Shown piece by piece: positions 1 through 10,945 of a stretch of DNA of 64,000 nucleotides; position 1 is the first letter of the stretch, and each line of letters starts with the position of its first letter. The position numbers and the translations under genes are program-made. Under the pieces are notes generated by a model. It searched no databases, was not told where the DNA came from, and saw nothing but the letters and a program-made list of their open reading frames with translations. Origin of the DNA: Lentinula raphanica (lineage: Eukaryota > Basidiomycota > Agaricomycetes > Agaricales > Omphalotaceae); NCBI GenBank assembly GCA_027919835.1, contig JANVFP010000031.1, forward strand, positions 124,001 to 188,000, in the 5' to 3' direction.

Positions 1-20
1 CAAACGTTTGACTGCCTCTG

Positions 21-353
21 ATGTCTGCAATAATTGTTCAGAGAAATGGCCAGGGTGAGTGGAATCAACAACGCACTATAGTCAGCGCAGCCTTGGTAGC
101 TCGTAATTTTGGCCTTGGTTTCTCAGCCTTCGGAGCTGGTGGAGGACTTGCCACGGTCTGTGGTGCTGAAGCATCTGGTAATAATCCGCTCTTTGTAGGC
201 ACGACAACTGGAGGAGTTTCCGTGATTGCAGGATTATTAAGGCTGTTTTCGCCGGGCTTGTACGCTGACATCATTGCCCTTCGAACTGGCACGGAGATCG
301 TCGAGCTACAAGGATACAAGAAAGGTAGGGTGGAGAATCGTGCTGCATGTTGA
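21..353 (+). CDS. unassigned open frame near the window edge
   Basis: An open frame of 110 codons begins 20 bases into the window. The predicted peptide has Gly/Ala-rich hydrophobic stretches in its middle and no motif I recognise. The frame opens close to the window edge, so it could be the 3' part of a gene whose earlier exons lie outside. An open frame also runs on the opposite strand over the same interval, so the coding strand is not certain. No function can be assigned, and chance openness is a real possibility. Confidence 0.2.
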   Translation: MSAIIVQRNGQGEWNQQRTIVSAALVARNFGLGFSAFGAGGGLATVCGAEASGNNPLFVGTTTGGVSVIAGLLRLFSPGLYADIIALRTGTEIVELQGYKKGRVENRAAC

Positions 354-804
354 AGACGAGTGAGGTGAAAGAAAGAAGACATTGGTGGACGTCGTGGTTA
401 GAGAGAAAGAGCGACTCTTACATAAATAAGCGCATTCCAAATCTGGCCACAATGTCCTCAGCCAATCAGAAGGCAGATATTTGACCACATTTGGTGATCT
501 GGCCTTCTTCGAGAACTCAAACGAACGGCCCAGGGTTATTTCTCAAGTTCTCGACGTTCGTTCCAATTCTCTAATTTCCATTCAAGGCATCAAGCGGAGC
601 CAGGTAAGTGGAGGGAATCGTCATTACAAGCCATAAGTCATTCATGCGTTCAAAAGCGATACAAAAGGTGATAATCATACTACACAGCAACTACAACAAT
701 CAAATGATAGATACGAGTCCAATTCTATGTTACAGTTCAATCTGATTTATTGAACGGGGTATGAAGGTAAGTGGGGGGTATATCGTTCTCGAAGAGAAGC
801 AGGG

Positions 805-1398
805 TCATGAGCGCAACACTTGAAGTTGCCAGGTCCCAAGCTCCTTCGTCGGTGACAACCCCCAGAACGATTTAGATTCGGCTAGGAAATCGATCTGCTT
901 CACTCCCTTCTGACGTTCCATCTCTTGTTCTCCAGGTTGGCATCTCTGCCACCTTCGATGATACGCTTCTGTAACGCGCATCTTCTTGTCAGGTGAGAGC
1001 GACTCGAAGTCTCGCGAGGAGCTCGAGCTACGAAGGTAGCGATAGATCCCGTGAAGAACGTCCAAGACTGTGACATATGGGATCGGAGATCCTGGACGAG
1101 GAAAGATGCGAATTCTCCACGCGCCGAAGATGACGACCATGTGGGTCACATTCGGATTCGTCGCTGGGGCATTCCAGTTAGATTGGTCCCATGCTGGGTT
1201 CAGCCGCGCGTATTGGATTGGGTAGGACATGTCCCATGAGATGCTGCGTGAAGAGGATCTGTTGTGCATGAGCACTGGATGGAGCTGGCAGTCGACTGCC
1301 GGTAGCGTCAAGTATGGGATCGGCCCTGGGCTCGCAGACCCGTCGATCTCAGAAGGGGAAGGGGAAGGGGTTTGGAATCGAACTGTCTTCCCTGGCAT
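805..1398 (-). CDS. DUF6699-domain protein, copy A
   Basis: A single-exon gene of 197 codons. Residues from about 25 to 190 match the pattern of the DUF6699 family, which is expanded in Agaricomycetes and has no known function: an aromatic WDM/PAWD block, a WNAPATNP motif near residue 78, a V-V/I-x(2)-G-x-W-R/K-I strand, a TVLDVLHGIYRYLR segment, and a C-terminal FLAESKSFWGL block. No signal peptide or membrane segment is visible. It is paralogous to the gene at 3703-4395 across the whole domain, and the two share upstream sequence. A TATA-like box lies about 120 bases upstream. The family call is from remembered conservation; the role is unknown. Confidence 0.8.
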   Translation of the reverse strand: MPGKTVRFQTPSPSPSEIDGSASPGPIPYLTLPAVDCQLHPVLMHNRSSSRSISWDMSYPIQYARLNPAWDQSNWNAPATNPNVTHMVVIFGAWRIRIFPRPGSPIPYVTVLDVLHGIYRYLRSSSSSRDFESLSPDKKMRVTEAYHRRWQRCQPGEQEMERQKGVKQIDFLAESKSFWGLSPTKELGTWQLQVLRS

Positions 1399-1516
1399 TA
1401 TGCTGATGTGTGATTATACGTGTTCGACTGACTATGCGCTAGGTGTATGGGTAGGTAATCTTCAAGCTGAGGGGGGAAGTTGGGATGTTGGAATATCGTG
1501 GTCGACGAATCTCATG

Positions 1517-1524
1517 TTTTTATA
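1517..1524 (-). promoter_or_regulatory. TATA-like box of DUF6699 copy A
   Basis: On the minus strand this reads TATAAAAA, about 120 bases before the start codon at 1398. An equivalent box is present upstream of the paralogue inside a recognisably related block, which supports it as a retained promoter element. Confidence 0.45.
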
Positions 1525-3702
1525 CAGAGCGAAAGCTATCGAGTTTCCAAGAACACTTATTACTGTGCAAGTCATTACGGAAATAGAGTCGGTTAGTATC
1601 GCCTCCGCGTAACGAGTCATCGCATATCATCATCTCTCATTCTTATCAGTATTGTAGGCGCTAATTTGCTGAGCACCTGCCCATTTGAGTTAGAATCAGG
1701 TACGTCACCCCGCACTGCTCTGATTCATTCCGTATAAGCGATGCTGCTATACCCTTTTAGCTAATATCCCGCCCCATGCATTTTCGTCCGAGTCGCCCGA
1801 GCTCAACAGCTTTCGACGCGCTCAAGGATTATGAACGTCTCTCGAATATCTTAGAGAGATTTTTTAAAGGGGGGCTGTGACCTGACAATGTACGGTGCGG
1901 ACTTTGATCCAAATCGGACAAGCGCTTGTGAAGATCAGAACTTCACACCTTTGAATACGATATCCAAGATTTAACACCCTCTGTGGGCGCTTGCTCTCTT
2001 CGAAGGCATCGCAATTCTCAAATACCGACACTTCCCCCGGCGCTGCTCCCCCGTGCTTACACGGGCTTCAGGGCTCAGATCACATCTGGAAACTGAAAAC
2101 TCTCTGCAGAATCCATAATCCAGTGTCAATGTTTTCGTTGGACGTCTTGTTGCCATTGTGATAGACATCCGTCGACATCGGTCTCCTATTGGGATCTTGT
2201 ATAGTTGATCACGAAGCCAGTATCGAGGGATAGTCTTGCCGGTTCTCAAAAGATCAGAAGATATACAGGTACAAACTGATACACAGGATCATTCCAGTGC
2301 AGTAATTTTGTCTACACTATCCCATGGCTAACTTCAAACTTGTGGAGTCGAGAGTGATGACTTCTTGATTCTTTTTCCGCTGTTATCGACTTGAACCACA
2401 AGGGGAACAATACGAATTGATTTCGACGATTCGCGGACTCGGAAAGAGAATTCCAGCACGAAAATGGAAATATCTCGTTCTACGCTACTTAGTGTTCTCC
2501 AACGCTCCCTCATGATCGCATCTGCTACCTGCCAACCACCTCTTACCTTCTGTCAGACTGTCATCGTCTGCTGCGCCGCACAGCTAAGTGATCGTCACGG
2601 TTGAGCGATTTGGGATCGCCGAATCAGCACTTGCTGCCAAACGTGAAAATGGACTTTTGGCCTCTGCGACGGTCAGTGACTTTCGATCATATCAACGAAC
2701 CCACCGAACTAACCTCAGTTTGTCGGCAGCAGCTCAAGTTCTCTCGCTCTGCTGCTGTATGAAGAATCAGAGCCACGCTCAGAGATACGGATTTTGCAAA
2801 TCTGAGACGCTGCACACTCTAGCTTATCCGGTCCAATTACAGGTCCCCTCTCATAGTGTCGGTCTCACCCGATCGCTACTCTATGTGGGCGGGCTCACCC
2901 TAGAATATTGAAGAATTTCATGTGCTTCACCCACTTTGATTTTTGAGTCTCTTCTTGATTCAAATCATCACACTGAAAGTGTTGGGCCCCACAATCGCCC
3001 TTTGCTCCCAAGACACCTTCAGTGCACCTTCCTTGTCTGAATTCCTTCTTCGTGATTTCCGGAAAATCTGTGGGAGGGAAAATGGGAGGCGGTACAGTAG
3101 TGACATCGCGACATAACTCTAATGATAGTCAAGTACATACGTACAGCCTCATCACAATAAAATAAAACTACTATCCAGAACTCGAATACTAAAGGACCCT
3201 TCGAGGGCAGGTTTCGCCGTCTCATTGATGATCGTTTGCCCCCCTTCATCGTTTACTACTTGCTTCCCGTTTAAATACTTCTGAGAAGCATTTCGTTCAA
3301 AATCAAATCCTTATTTGGGTCCAAATTCATATCACGACCTGAACTAATTTTCATCCCAAACGAATAACTTGGTCAATAACGCTAGATCTCAGCATCACTC
3401 ACACGACAGCACTGAAAGATTGTAATGCAGACCCAGACCTGATTCTTGACGAGCTGGCTGTTTCCGGGAGACGGTGAGCGAGCTGAGAGCTTACGGACAG
3501 TCTGTTTTGAGAGGGCGTCCTGAAACGCGGTTCGTTTAATATCATCAAGTACCTATTCCACTAGATATGCAACATAAAATCATCAGGAAACGTTCAACGA
3601 GTCTGTCGCAGCTTATTTTCCAAGTTCCCCCTTGCGGATTGAGCTTGTACATAGTACTCTAGAGGGTCGTCACCCTCCCCGGCCTTCGGGCGAGGACGTA
3701 TA
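1525..3702. other. intergenic, no gene seen
   Basis: About 2.2 kb. The part next to copy A (to about 1680) resembles the region upstream of copy B, for example a shared GGCGCTAAT word near 1657 and 4606. Further on there are only short open frames on both strands, without plausible splice structure or recognisable motifs. I see nothing supportable in the remainder. Confidence 0.5.
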
Positions 3703-4395
3703 TTATGGTACATTGTTCAGTCGTTCACAGTCCGAACTACCAGTACAGCAATTGAGCAAAATATACAACCATACAGCTCTATATTCCAGTCCAGGCTGGT
3801 CTTCCAAACCGGCTACGAAAGTGAGTGTGGGGAGTGGTGTGTCCGGTGAAGAAGGGATGATAGAGGCGCGAGACCTCGATTTTCCATGTTCTGGGTTCCT
3901 CTGTCGGTGACAACCCCAGAAGGAGGTAGTATCGGCCAGGAAATCGATATATTTAAGTCCCTTCTGCCATTCAAGCTCCCAAAAGCCAGGCGGGCATCGC
4001 TGCCACCGTCGATTATACGCGTCTGTGACACTAGCCCGTTTGTCAGGCGGAAATATCTGGAGATCTTGTGGGGAGCTCGGGCGACGAAGGTAGCGATAGA
4101 TCCCATGGAGGACATCCAATACTGTGACGTACGAGCATGTAGATGTTGGACGAGGGGTAATTTGGATTTTCCATCCGCCGTATTTCACGACCATGTGAGG
4201 CACGGCGGGATTCGTCGCTGGGGCATTCCAGGTAAACTGGGGGTTCCAGGCTGGGTGGAATCGCGCAGTTTGAAGTGGATTGGATGTCATGTCCCAATCA
4301 ACTGCCGGTGGCGAGAAATAGTTGTGCTGTAGCAGTAAGCTGAGTTGGTGATCTGCTGTTGGTCGCATCGTGTACGGGGTTGGCCCTGGAATCAT
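3703..4395 (-). CDS. DUF6699-domain protein, copy B, C-terminus frameshifted relative to copy A
   Basis: A 230-codon open frame paralogous to the gene at 805-1398: WNAPATNP, TVLDVLHGIYRYLR, NRRWQRCPPG and a FLADTTSFWG block appear in the same order. Directly after FWG the two copies part. Copy A has five G residues there and continues LSPTKELGTWQ; copy B has four G and reads into an unrelated basic tail of about 70 residues, whereas the alternative frame would read LSPTEEPRTWK. The long tail is therefore probably an artefact of a 1-nt loss, either real or an assembly error. A TATA-like box lies about 60 bases upstream. Function of the family is unknown. Confidence 0.7.
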   Translation of the reverse strand: MIPGPTPYTMRPTADHQLSLLLQHNYFSPPAVDWDMTSNPLQTARFHPAWNPQFTWNAPATNPAVPHMVVKYGGWKIQITPRPTSTCSYVTVLDVLHGIYRYLRRPSSPQDLQIFPPDKRASVTDAYNRRWQRCPPGFWELEWQKGLKYIDFLADTTSFWGCHRQRNPEHGKSRSRASIIPSSPDTPLPTLTFVAGLEDQPGLEYRAVWLYILLNCCTGSSDCERLNNVP

Positions 4396-4454
4396 ATTCA
4401 GACTGGGATGTGAGTAGGCTTTGATCAGACAGTGTTGTCAGTGGAACTGTCGTG

Positions 4455-4461
4455 TTTTATA
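4455..4461 (-). promoter_or_regulatory. TATA-like box of DUF6699 copy B
   Basis: Reads TATAAAA on the minus strand, about 60 bases upstream of the copy B start, within the block shared with the copy A promoter region. Confidence 0.4.
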
Positions 4462-5452
4462 CACAGTCCGAGAGTTAGCAAGTTTCCGAAATCATTAGTG
4501 TGAGTTATAGCGAAAGTGATACTAGTCGGTGGGTTACACCTCCGCGGCGGGTTGACGAGCCTATCATGCCTGAGCAATTTTCCTCTTCTCCTATCAAGAT
4601 TGAAGGCGCTAATCATTGGGGACTGGTCGCGCTTTAGAGATAGATACTTTGAGTACTGCATACCTTCGAGAACCATCATGAAGACCCAACCAGGTGGCTC
4701 TGGATCCAAAATGGGGAACGAGCGTCGAGCACTCAGCAAATGTTCAACACAAATGTCAAAGTTGCCGGTGCTTTGCGGTATTCGACGCCGATCATCGGCG
4801 GTATAACGATAGGAATGATGTACGCACGGTCTTGACTCCCCTTGACATTCGGCGCTTACACCTTCATTAGACGCTTCAAGTATCGCTTCAGCAAACACCG
4901 ACGCCTTCCCATCCGCCGCCATGAATCAGAATGCTTACCGCGAAATCCAGTCTACTTTTGGACGTCTTTCGTCACTGAAGAAGCTGATTGCCGTTTGCCT
5001 CGGATTTTTTGAAGAACGACTTCAACAGCAAGTGTATTTTTGGGCTTCTGAAAATATACAGTCAGCACAGAATCATATGTGATTCTGGATGCCACTGTCG
5101 CATAGACAGATGGAGTTGAGACTCGGACATCGATGACGGCGCTGCAAGTTTGGAAGAACTCTATTCCAGATGCTATATCGATTCCGACCATGACTGATCA
5201 TGAAAAGGTGTCCCAGTAGGGACTGCAAAAAGAAAACATTGATCATTGGTTGACGAAGTCAGCCCGAAATCTTAACGAGATATTAGGAGCCTCGAACGTT
5301 CTTTATAAAGGCACTTGACGTCCATCGGTGGATTGCGTGAATGTCCATCGATAATGAGATAATGATACTTGCAAATCGTGATGTATAAGCTCGTGCGAGG
5401 ATACTTGAGTTGAAGTGGATATAGTACTCTCTTAGGTGCGAACAAGACACCG
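4462..5452. other. intergenic, unassigned small open frames
   Basis: Contains the rest of the copy B upstream region, shared with copy A up to about 4620, then unassigned sequence. Minus-strand open frames of 165 codons (4425-4922) and 79 codons (4952-5191) are present. The first overlaps the conserved promoter block, which argues against it being coding. The second has no recognisable motif. I do not annotate either as a gene. Confidence 0.4.
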
Positions 5453-7308
5453 TCAAGATTCCTGAACGTAATTCCCTGATTGTTATCGATGAGCGACTCA
5501 GCCATGACCAGATGAACCTAAAATTACCTGGGAAAACACCCTGCACACCGTCCAGTCTTCCAGTCCACCAATCCTCCGCACTGGCCGTCTTCTCCACGAT
5601 TTCTATTCGATCTCCAGCGTTGAAAGATAAATCGCCTTCGGCCTAAATGAAGTCCGACGTTTCAATAGATATTCGATAGATCGACGATGAGGTAGGAATG
5701 CTGATAAATTACCTGTGCTGCAAAATCATACAGAGCTACAACATACTGCGGTTTAGGGGTCAATTTGGGCTTTGGCTTTAACGGAGGAGGGGGAGGAGGA
5801 GCTTTTTTTGCTGCAGCAGCTGCAGACGCAGCGACACTTGCCGGACCATTCGAGGGTGTATATGGAGGAGGAGGAGCGTTATGAGTCGAAGCTGAAGAGG
5901 AAGAAGGTGGAGGTGGAGGTGGAGCTTTCTTGAAGCCGCTTGGCGGGGGAGATCTGCTCGATGCGAGTGAGGATGCGGACGAGGTCGTACGCGATACACC
6001 ACCGGCGGCACGGTTGGACTGTACAAATTTGGCTGACACAGAAGTTTGGTGGAATGTTCAAGGAAATGGAGATTTATTAAACACCTACAAGTTGAAATGA
6101 TACGCTTCGTGATATTAAGATCTTCTATTTGTGACCATGCGTCTGTTCGCGAAGACTCGTAGTTCGAAGTAATATCATTTCCGGGTATGTTAGAAATGTC
6201 ATATTTGGCTTCTTCAGAAAAACTATTCATCTTCTCCAATATGATGTAGAAGATGTTCAACCTAAACTCTGGAATTAGTCAGGTCCGTTGGCAGAGAATA
6301 TAGATGCGTACTGCATGTAAAAGAAAGAATGGAACAAGGGATCGATGAACTGGGTTGACAATGTCATGAACCGGGGCAAATCTTGTTTGAGGGCGGTGTT
6401 GATGTAGTCGTATTCATTGGTCGCCATTTCAAAATCCTGTTCAAGCTACATGCGCACTGATGATTGGTAGGTGTCAAGTGGGGCTGATGAAGGGGTCTTA
6501 CCTTGAACAGATTCTTCTCGTCACTCAGAGATTTTTCCTTCTTGTCCCTAAGTTTTGTCAGAGAATTGTTGAACCTGTCATAATCCATGAGCTACCGGAT
6601 GCGCTCGGGTGAGAGCACGATCGAATAGGATCAGGATTGAGCACAACCTTATGGTCTCTCTTCGTAATCGTTTTCCGAATAGTTTTCATGACGCCCTGGA
6701 ATTCCTTACTAGGGCCGACGATTCTACTCTCTATGAGCTCAAGCTCGGGCGCCACGGAAGAGCGGAGTTCCTCCATCGCGGTCTCGTACTTGTCGACACT
6801 CTTGATTGTATGTGCAGCATCCGGGTGTTTACCAATCAGATCGTATTCGCCTGCAATTGGATGGAATATGGTAGAAAAGTGGGTAGCGAAACCCGCTCCC
6901 GAGGTGAAGAGACCTAGCAAAACATCAAGTCGAAATGAGACCGATGACCGGAAAGAGTTCACTGGACTAACTATTGACAGCATCTGTGAACGCCTTTGTA
7001 TCTTTGAGCAACTTCTCGACTGCTTGCTCCATCGATGAGAAATGTCGTTGGTAGTCGTCAAACTCGGGATCATTCGACTCTTTGGGGTGAATACGGAGAT
7101 GATGAGACGATGAGTGTAAAGTTTAGGAGCAATATGTTGAGCTTGTTAGCACATTCCGAAGAACCCCAAGGCCTACTTTTGGACATTCCAACTTTGCTGG
7201 TGACCATGAATGGTGTTCTGGCCATATAGATTAGCCTTTTGTTGCAATTTGAACTACTCTAAAGGTGCGAATAGCTCACCGCTTGACGGTCTTGACGAAT
7301 CCCTTCAT
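5453..7308 (-). CDS. RVS167: RVS167-type BAR-SH3 amphiphysin
   Basis: Multi-exon gene for a membrane-curving endocytic scaffold that acts with actin at cortical patches. The start MKGFVKTVKR matches the amphipathic N-terminal helix of fungal Rvs167 and is followed by a splice donor. The BAR domain follows in pieces: RTPFMVTSKVGMSK, DPEFDDYQRHF, FHPIAGEYDLIGKHPDAA, and a DYDRFNNSLTKLRDKKEK segment near 6560. A linker rich in Ala, Pro and Lys with polyproline runs follows (5760-5940), then a C-terminal SH3 domain: ALYDFAA, GDLSFNAGDRIEIVEK, DWWTGRLDGVQGVFPGNY. A last short exon supplies the Tyr of GNY and the stop at 5453. It is divergent from SDO1. Domain order is complete and I see no lesion. 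Confidence 0.9.
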
Positions 7309-7627
7309 GGCTGACGAGGTTTAAATGGAACAAGACGATGAGGATGAGATTTGAACGTGAAGGGAGTTACAGAGCGCAGTATAGAACAATTCACACGGTC
7401 TGGTTGTCCCGAAGTCTGACGGCAACCTGCTCTGCACTTTTACTCGATAACTCAGATGGTCACTGTTCGTCGTGACGGCGAGATGACTGTCTCGAGTACG
7501 ATGGTAAACCGTCGGCCAATAACTTGAATAAGGCTTCGGCTCCGAGGTCCGCGAACTATGAGCCTTATGATTATCTAGTCATCGTACTTCTTGACTCTAT
7601 ACCACCACCACCACCCTCACCCTCAGA
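7309..7627. promoter_or_regulatory. shared divergent promoter, RVS167 / SDO1
   Basis: The 319 bases between two divergently oriented start codons must carry both promoters. A CACCACCACCACCCTCACC-like stretch (7603-7622) lies just upstream of the SDO1 start. No clear TATA box is visible. Confidence 0.5.
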
Positions 7628-8722
7628 ATGCCAATCAACCAACCTTCAAATCAGATCAAGTAAAACTCTCTGGTCTCAGCAAGCTACTCAATATTGACTG
7701 TAAAAGCTTTCTAGACTCACCAATGTTTCCATCGTCCGGCTGAAGAAAGGTGGAAAACGATTTGAAGTACGCAATGTTCCTATCATCCAATGTTCGATCA
7801 ACGTCTCAGTACTTAATGTCGTTCAGATTGCTTGCTACAAGAACAAAGTACAAGAATGGCGAAATGGAGTGTAAGCTCGAAAAAATCAGCGTAACGATCG
7901 ACAGTCATCTGGCTCATGCATGTCCGAAATAGCGAAACCAATCTCGATGATGTTCTACAGATTAGCAATGTCTTCATGAACGTATCCAAGGGAGAAGTTG
8001 CAAAACACGGTGAACTCAAGAAAGCTTTCGGGACAACTGAGATATCAGAAATCGTGTCAGAGGTGCGTATGTCATCGATAGATCATTTTCATCTTACTTA
8101 CCCATCCAATCATAGATTCTGAAGAAAGGCGAAGTGCAAGTAGGCGAGAAGGAACGAGAGCATGATCAGTCTGCATTACGGAAGGAAATTGCCACCTTAG
8201 TCGCAGAGAAATGTGTCGATCCAAGCACACAACGACCTTATCCTGTGGGTATGATTGAGAAGGCAATGACGGAAGCTGGGTACAGTCTCAAGCCAAATAA
8301 GAATGCCAAGAGTCAGGTTCGTTTGCTTCAGTCTTCTTACCTGGAACACTGCTCATGTCAATCCGCATATTCACATATAGGTTTCGGATTGCATCAAAAT
8401 CCTGCAGTCTGATTCAACACTTCCTATACAGCGTGCACGTATGCGTGTTCGGGTCACTGTTCCCAGTTTAGACGGCCAACGCATACGCGAGAAAGTTTTG
8501 GAAGGTGCTGAGAAAGTAGAACAGGAACAGATGGGCGAAGATGAATGGGAAGTGGTACGTGTATTGCTTGTCGTTCATTTTGCTCTACTGAGAACCGCAT
8601 TCGTTGTTCAGACTCTGCTCATCGATCCTAGTCAGTTCAGAGTCATCAATGAACTGTTGCAGAAAGAATGTAAAGGGAAAGGTCGGATCGAAACTCTAAC
8701 CTTCGCTGCAACAGCTTCGTAG
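7628..8722 (+). CDS. SDO1: SBDS/Sdo1 ribosome maturation factor
   Basis: Product works with the GTPase Efl1 to evict eIF6/Tif6 from pre-60S subunits in the cytoplasm. The ATG at 7628 begins MPINQPSNQ; a short intron follows, then the highly conserved [20 protein letters not shown] core of the FYSH domain, [17 protein letters not shown], and [16 protein letters not shown] with its junction. The middle domain contains [27 protein letters not shown] and [12 protein letters not shown]; the C-terminal domain contains [11 protein letters not shown] and ends LTFAATAS. At least five small introns interrupt the gene. Length (about 250 residues) is normal for the family and no frame break is seen. Confidence 0.93.
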
Positions 8723-8798
8723 TCCGATCTTTCATAGAGATCCTCCTCTGGAGAATTAGATAAACTTTGTCACAATACGTATATACAACAGCCTATTC

Positions 8799-10830
8799 TC
8801 ATATCCGTATCCCATGCAAGATGATTGGCTTGAGATGTCTGTTCCAATTCTCATCCCACGAGCACCATTCTTCGATTTGTGAGTTCTGACTAATCTCTTC
8901 CGAACGCTGCGTCGTACGGCGTAGGGATGTCCGCAACGCGTCCAGACGCTCAGATGAAGGAAATGATTCCAAAAGTAGCTGTCGATCAAGTCAGAAGGGT
9001 GAACACAGAACAGCGAATGTAACTGCTTGCCTCGAATTGTTGGGCTAGCTCATTGGAATTATTGAACACAAGTCCGTTCTTTCCGTCTTTGACAAGTTCA
9101 GGAAGACTTCAAGACGCAATGAGCTCCAACTCCAAGTGAAATTCGTACACTTACCATTGGAAGTTCAGAGCGCATACCGGAAGCCCGCATCCAAACATGT
9201 CCACAACTTTCATCGGTAGATCTCTTCCTGAAGAACTAGAATGCAACGACACTCCCAAGTCAGCAGAACCTGGCCAGACTCAGCAAAAACAACGGGACAC
9301 CGAATACAACGTGGCAAGCCCACCTAGGAACGTTGGGTAATCCTCAGCCTCTAGCCATATACTTATACACCTCACCCAGCGCCAGTCAGCCTGCAACTGA
9401 TTCATTCGCTTCATGTATTGATCTCTCTGAGGTCCCTTCCCTGTCACTGCCATTAGGATTCTCGGTAATTTGTGGTCATCATTGGTTCTAGAGAGCTCGT
9501 CGGCTCTCTGCTCATACTGCGTCAGCGCATCCAACAGTATGCCGAAATCTTCATCCGGCGTCCACGAAGTACTCGAGACTAACAAAGCAGGTCGGTCAGG
9601 CCTGAGTCGAGGAGGTTGAACGTTTTCGTAGGTTGGAGCGGTAGTCGATATCGGATCCAGAGTGTACGTTGGGGAAGGAGCTGTCGAGGAATCTGACGAG
9701 GGCTTTCGGTCAGTCAAAGGCGTGGAAAAAGGTGTTGTGGATTCTGGAAGAAAGTTTTGAAGAGACTTGTATTGAGAAAGGGGGGTCTGAAGCCTTGTGA
9801 AGAGCTGATGAAATAAGAATGTCGTGCTTCGTCATGTAATGTGTATTAGATGAAAGTGAAATACATACATCGTGAATCTCTTGAGCGGAACAGCGATGGA
9901 AATGTTTGGGAGGACGATCATGAAGAACGATTTTCTCTCCACTACGATCACCAGTGAGATCCACAGCACCCTGGAAAACAACAAAACGCGCCACGCACAC
10001 TAGATTCCATTCTTCAACCAAGTAATTCCGCATTGCCTCCGTTACGAAAATATGAGCGTACGCTATTCTACCAAAGGTTGCTTCAAACCTAAGAGAGAAT
10101 ACATCGAGACAGGCAGCACATCAAGAGGATATGTCACGCACCATTTGGCAATCTTCACATAAGGATGCGTTTTGGGTAGCTTCAGCTCGAGTATACTATA
10201 CCCCAAGTTATGCCAGTCGATGATGATTTTAGATCCTCGAATTTTTCCAACAAGCCATACAATTGCCAACGTTGGTATACTGGGTGGGTTCTAAGATTGT
10301 CTGGTTTTGGTTCGAGAAGTGAATGTTGCAAAGCACATACTTGCACGAGGATATATTCTGGGGGTTCACCAGTATAGATGAGGAGTTCACGTAGTATACT
10401 CGTGACTTGGTGTATGATTTTGAACGGAGCGAGTATTACAAACGGCAGAGAACTCAGCAATGCTGGAGGTTCAGATAAGTAGCGAAGTTCAACTTTAGGA
10501 AGGCGTTCCAAAGCCGGTATAGGTTTTGATCCTAGACAGCGTTGAGTATAGAATGATGTACTACGGTCAAAAGCTCATACCTCCATATCCTATCACATAT
10601 GTCATGAACCCATTCTCCGCGAAGCTTTCAGCATGATACATCATCCTAGGGCTGCGGCCGATATCTCCCAGCACGACTATTGCGACAGAGCGTAGCGAGT
10701 GCTCACTCTTGGGTTTGAGGAATCTGAGAAAAACAAGAATTTTATAAGATATCCATAGACAAACGATACTAGCGACAACATGGAAGATGGTTCTGTCGTT
10801 TTCCACTGAGCTCGCTGTGGTCATCGTCAT
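8799..10830 (-). CDS. ALG1: ALG1 chitobiosyldiphosphodolichol beta-mannosyltransferase
   Basis: GT33 glycosyltransferase adding the first mannose from GDP-mannose to GlcNAc2-PP-dolichol on the cytosolic face of the ER. The N-terminus carries a membrane anchor (about residues 14-36, rich in Val, Ile, Leu). Then come [44 protein letters not shown], the [20 protein letters not shown] block, and the acceptor/donor region [17 protein letters not shown] followed by [20 protein letters not shown]. The last exon ends [17 protein letters not shown] Ser/Thr/Pro-rich insertion of about 60 residues precedes TSWTPDED, as is common in fungal homologues. Splicing is needed at many sites. It is divergent from the gene at 10946. 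Confidence 0.9.
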
Positions 10831-10945
10831 GGTCGACGTCGAAGTTATGAAAACAAGCGCCTATGCACGTGCGCATGCGACGCGATCGACTCTGGGCGCC
10901 TATTCGCAGTTTTCGATCTCAACCACCAACTTCCAAGCCACAAGC
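10831..10945. promoter_or_regulatory. compact divergent promoter, ALG1 / acidic protein gene
   Basis: Only 115 bases separate the two start codons. The interval contains GCACGTGCGCATGCG-like alternating purine/pyrimidine sequence with a CACGTG E-box core at about 10867. Both genes must share or overlap their promoter elements. Confidence 0.45.

Noticed and set aside
4425..4922. 165-codon minus-strand open frame upstream of DUF6699 copy B
   Set aside because: It overlaps the promoter block shared with copy A, where the frame is not conserved, and has no recognisable domain.
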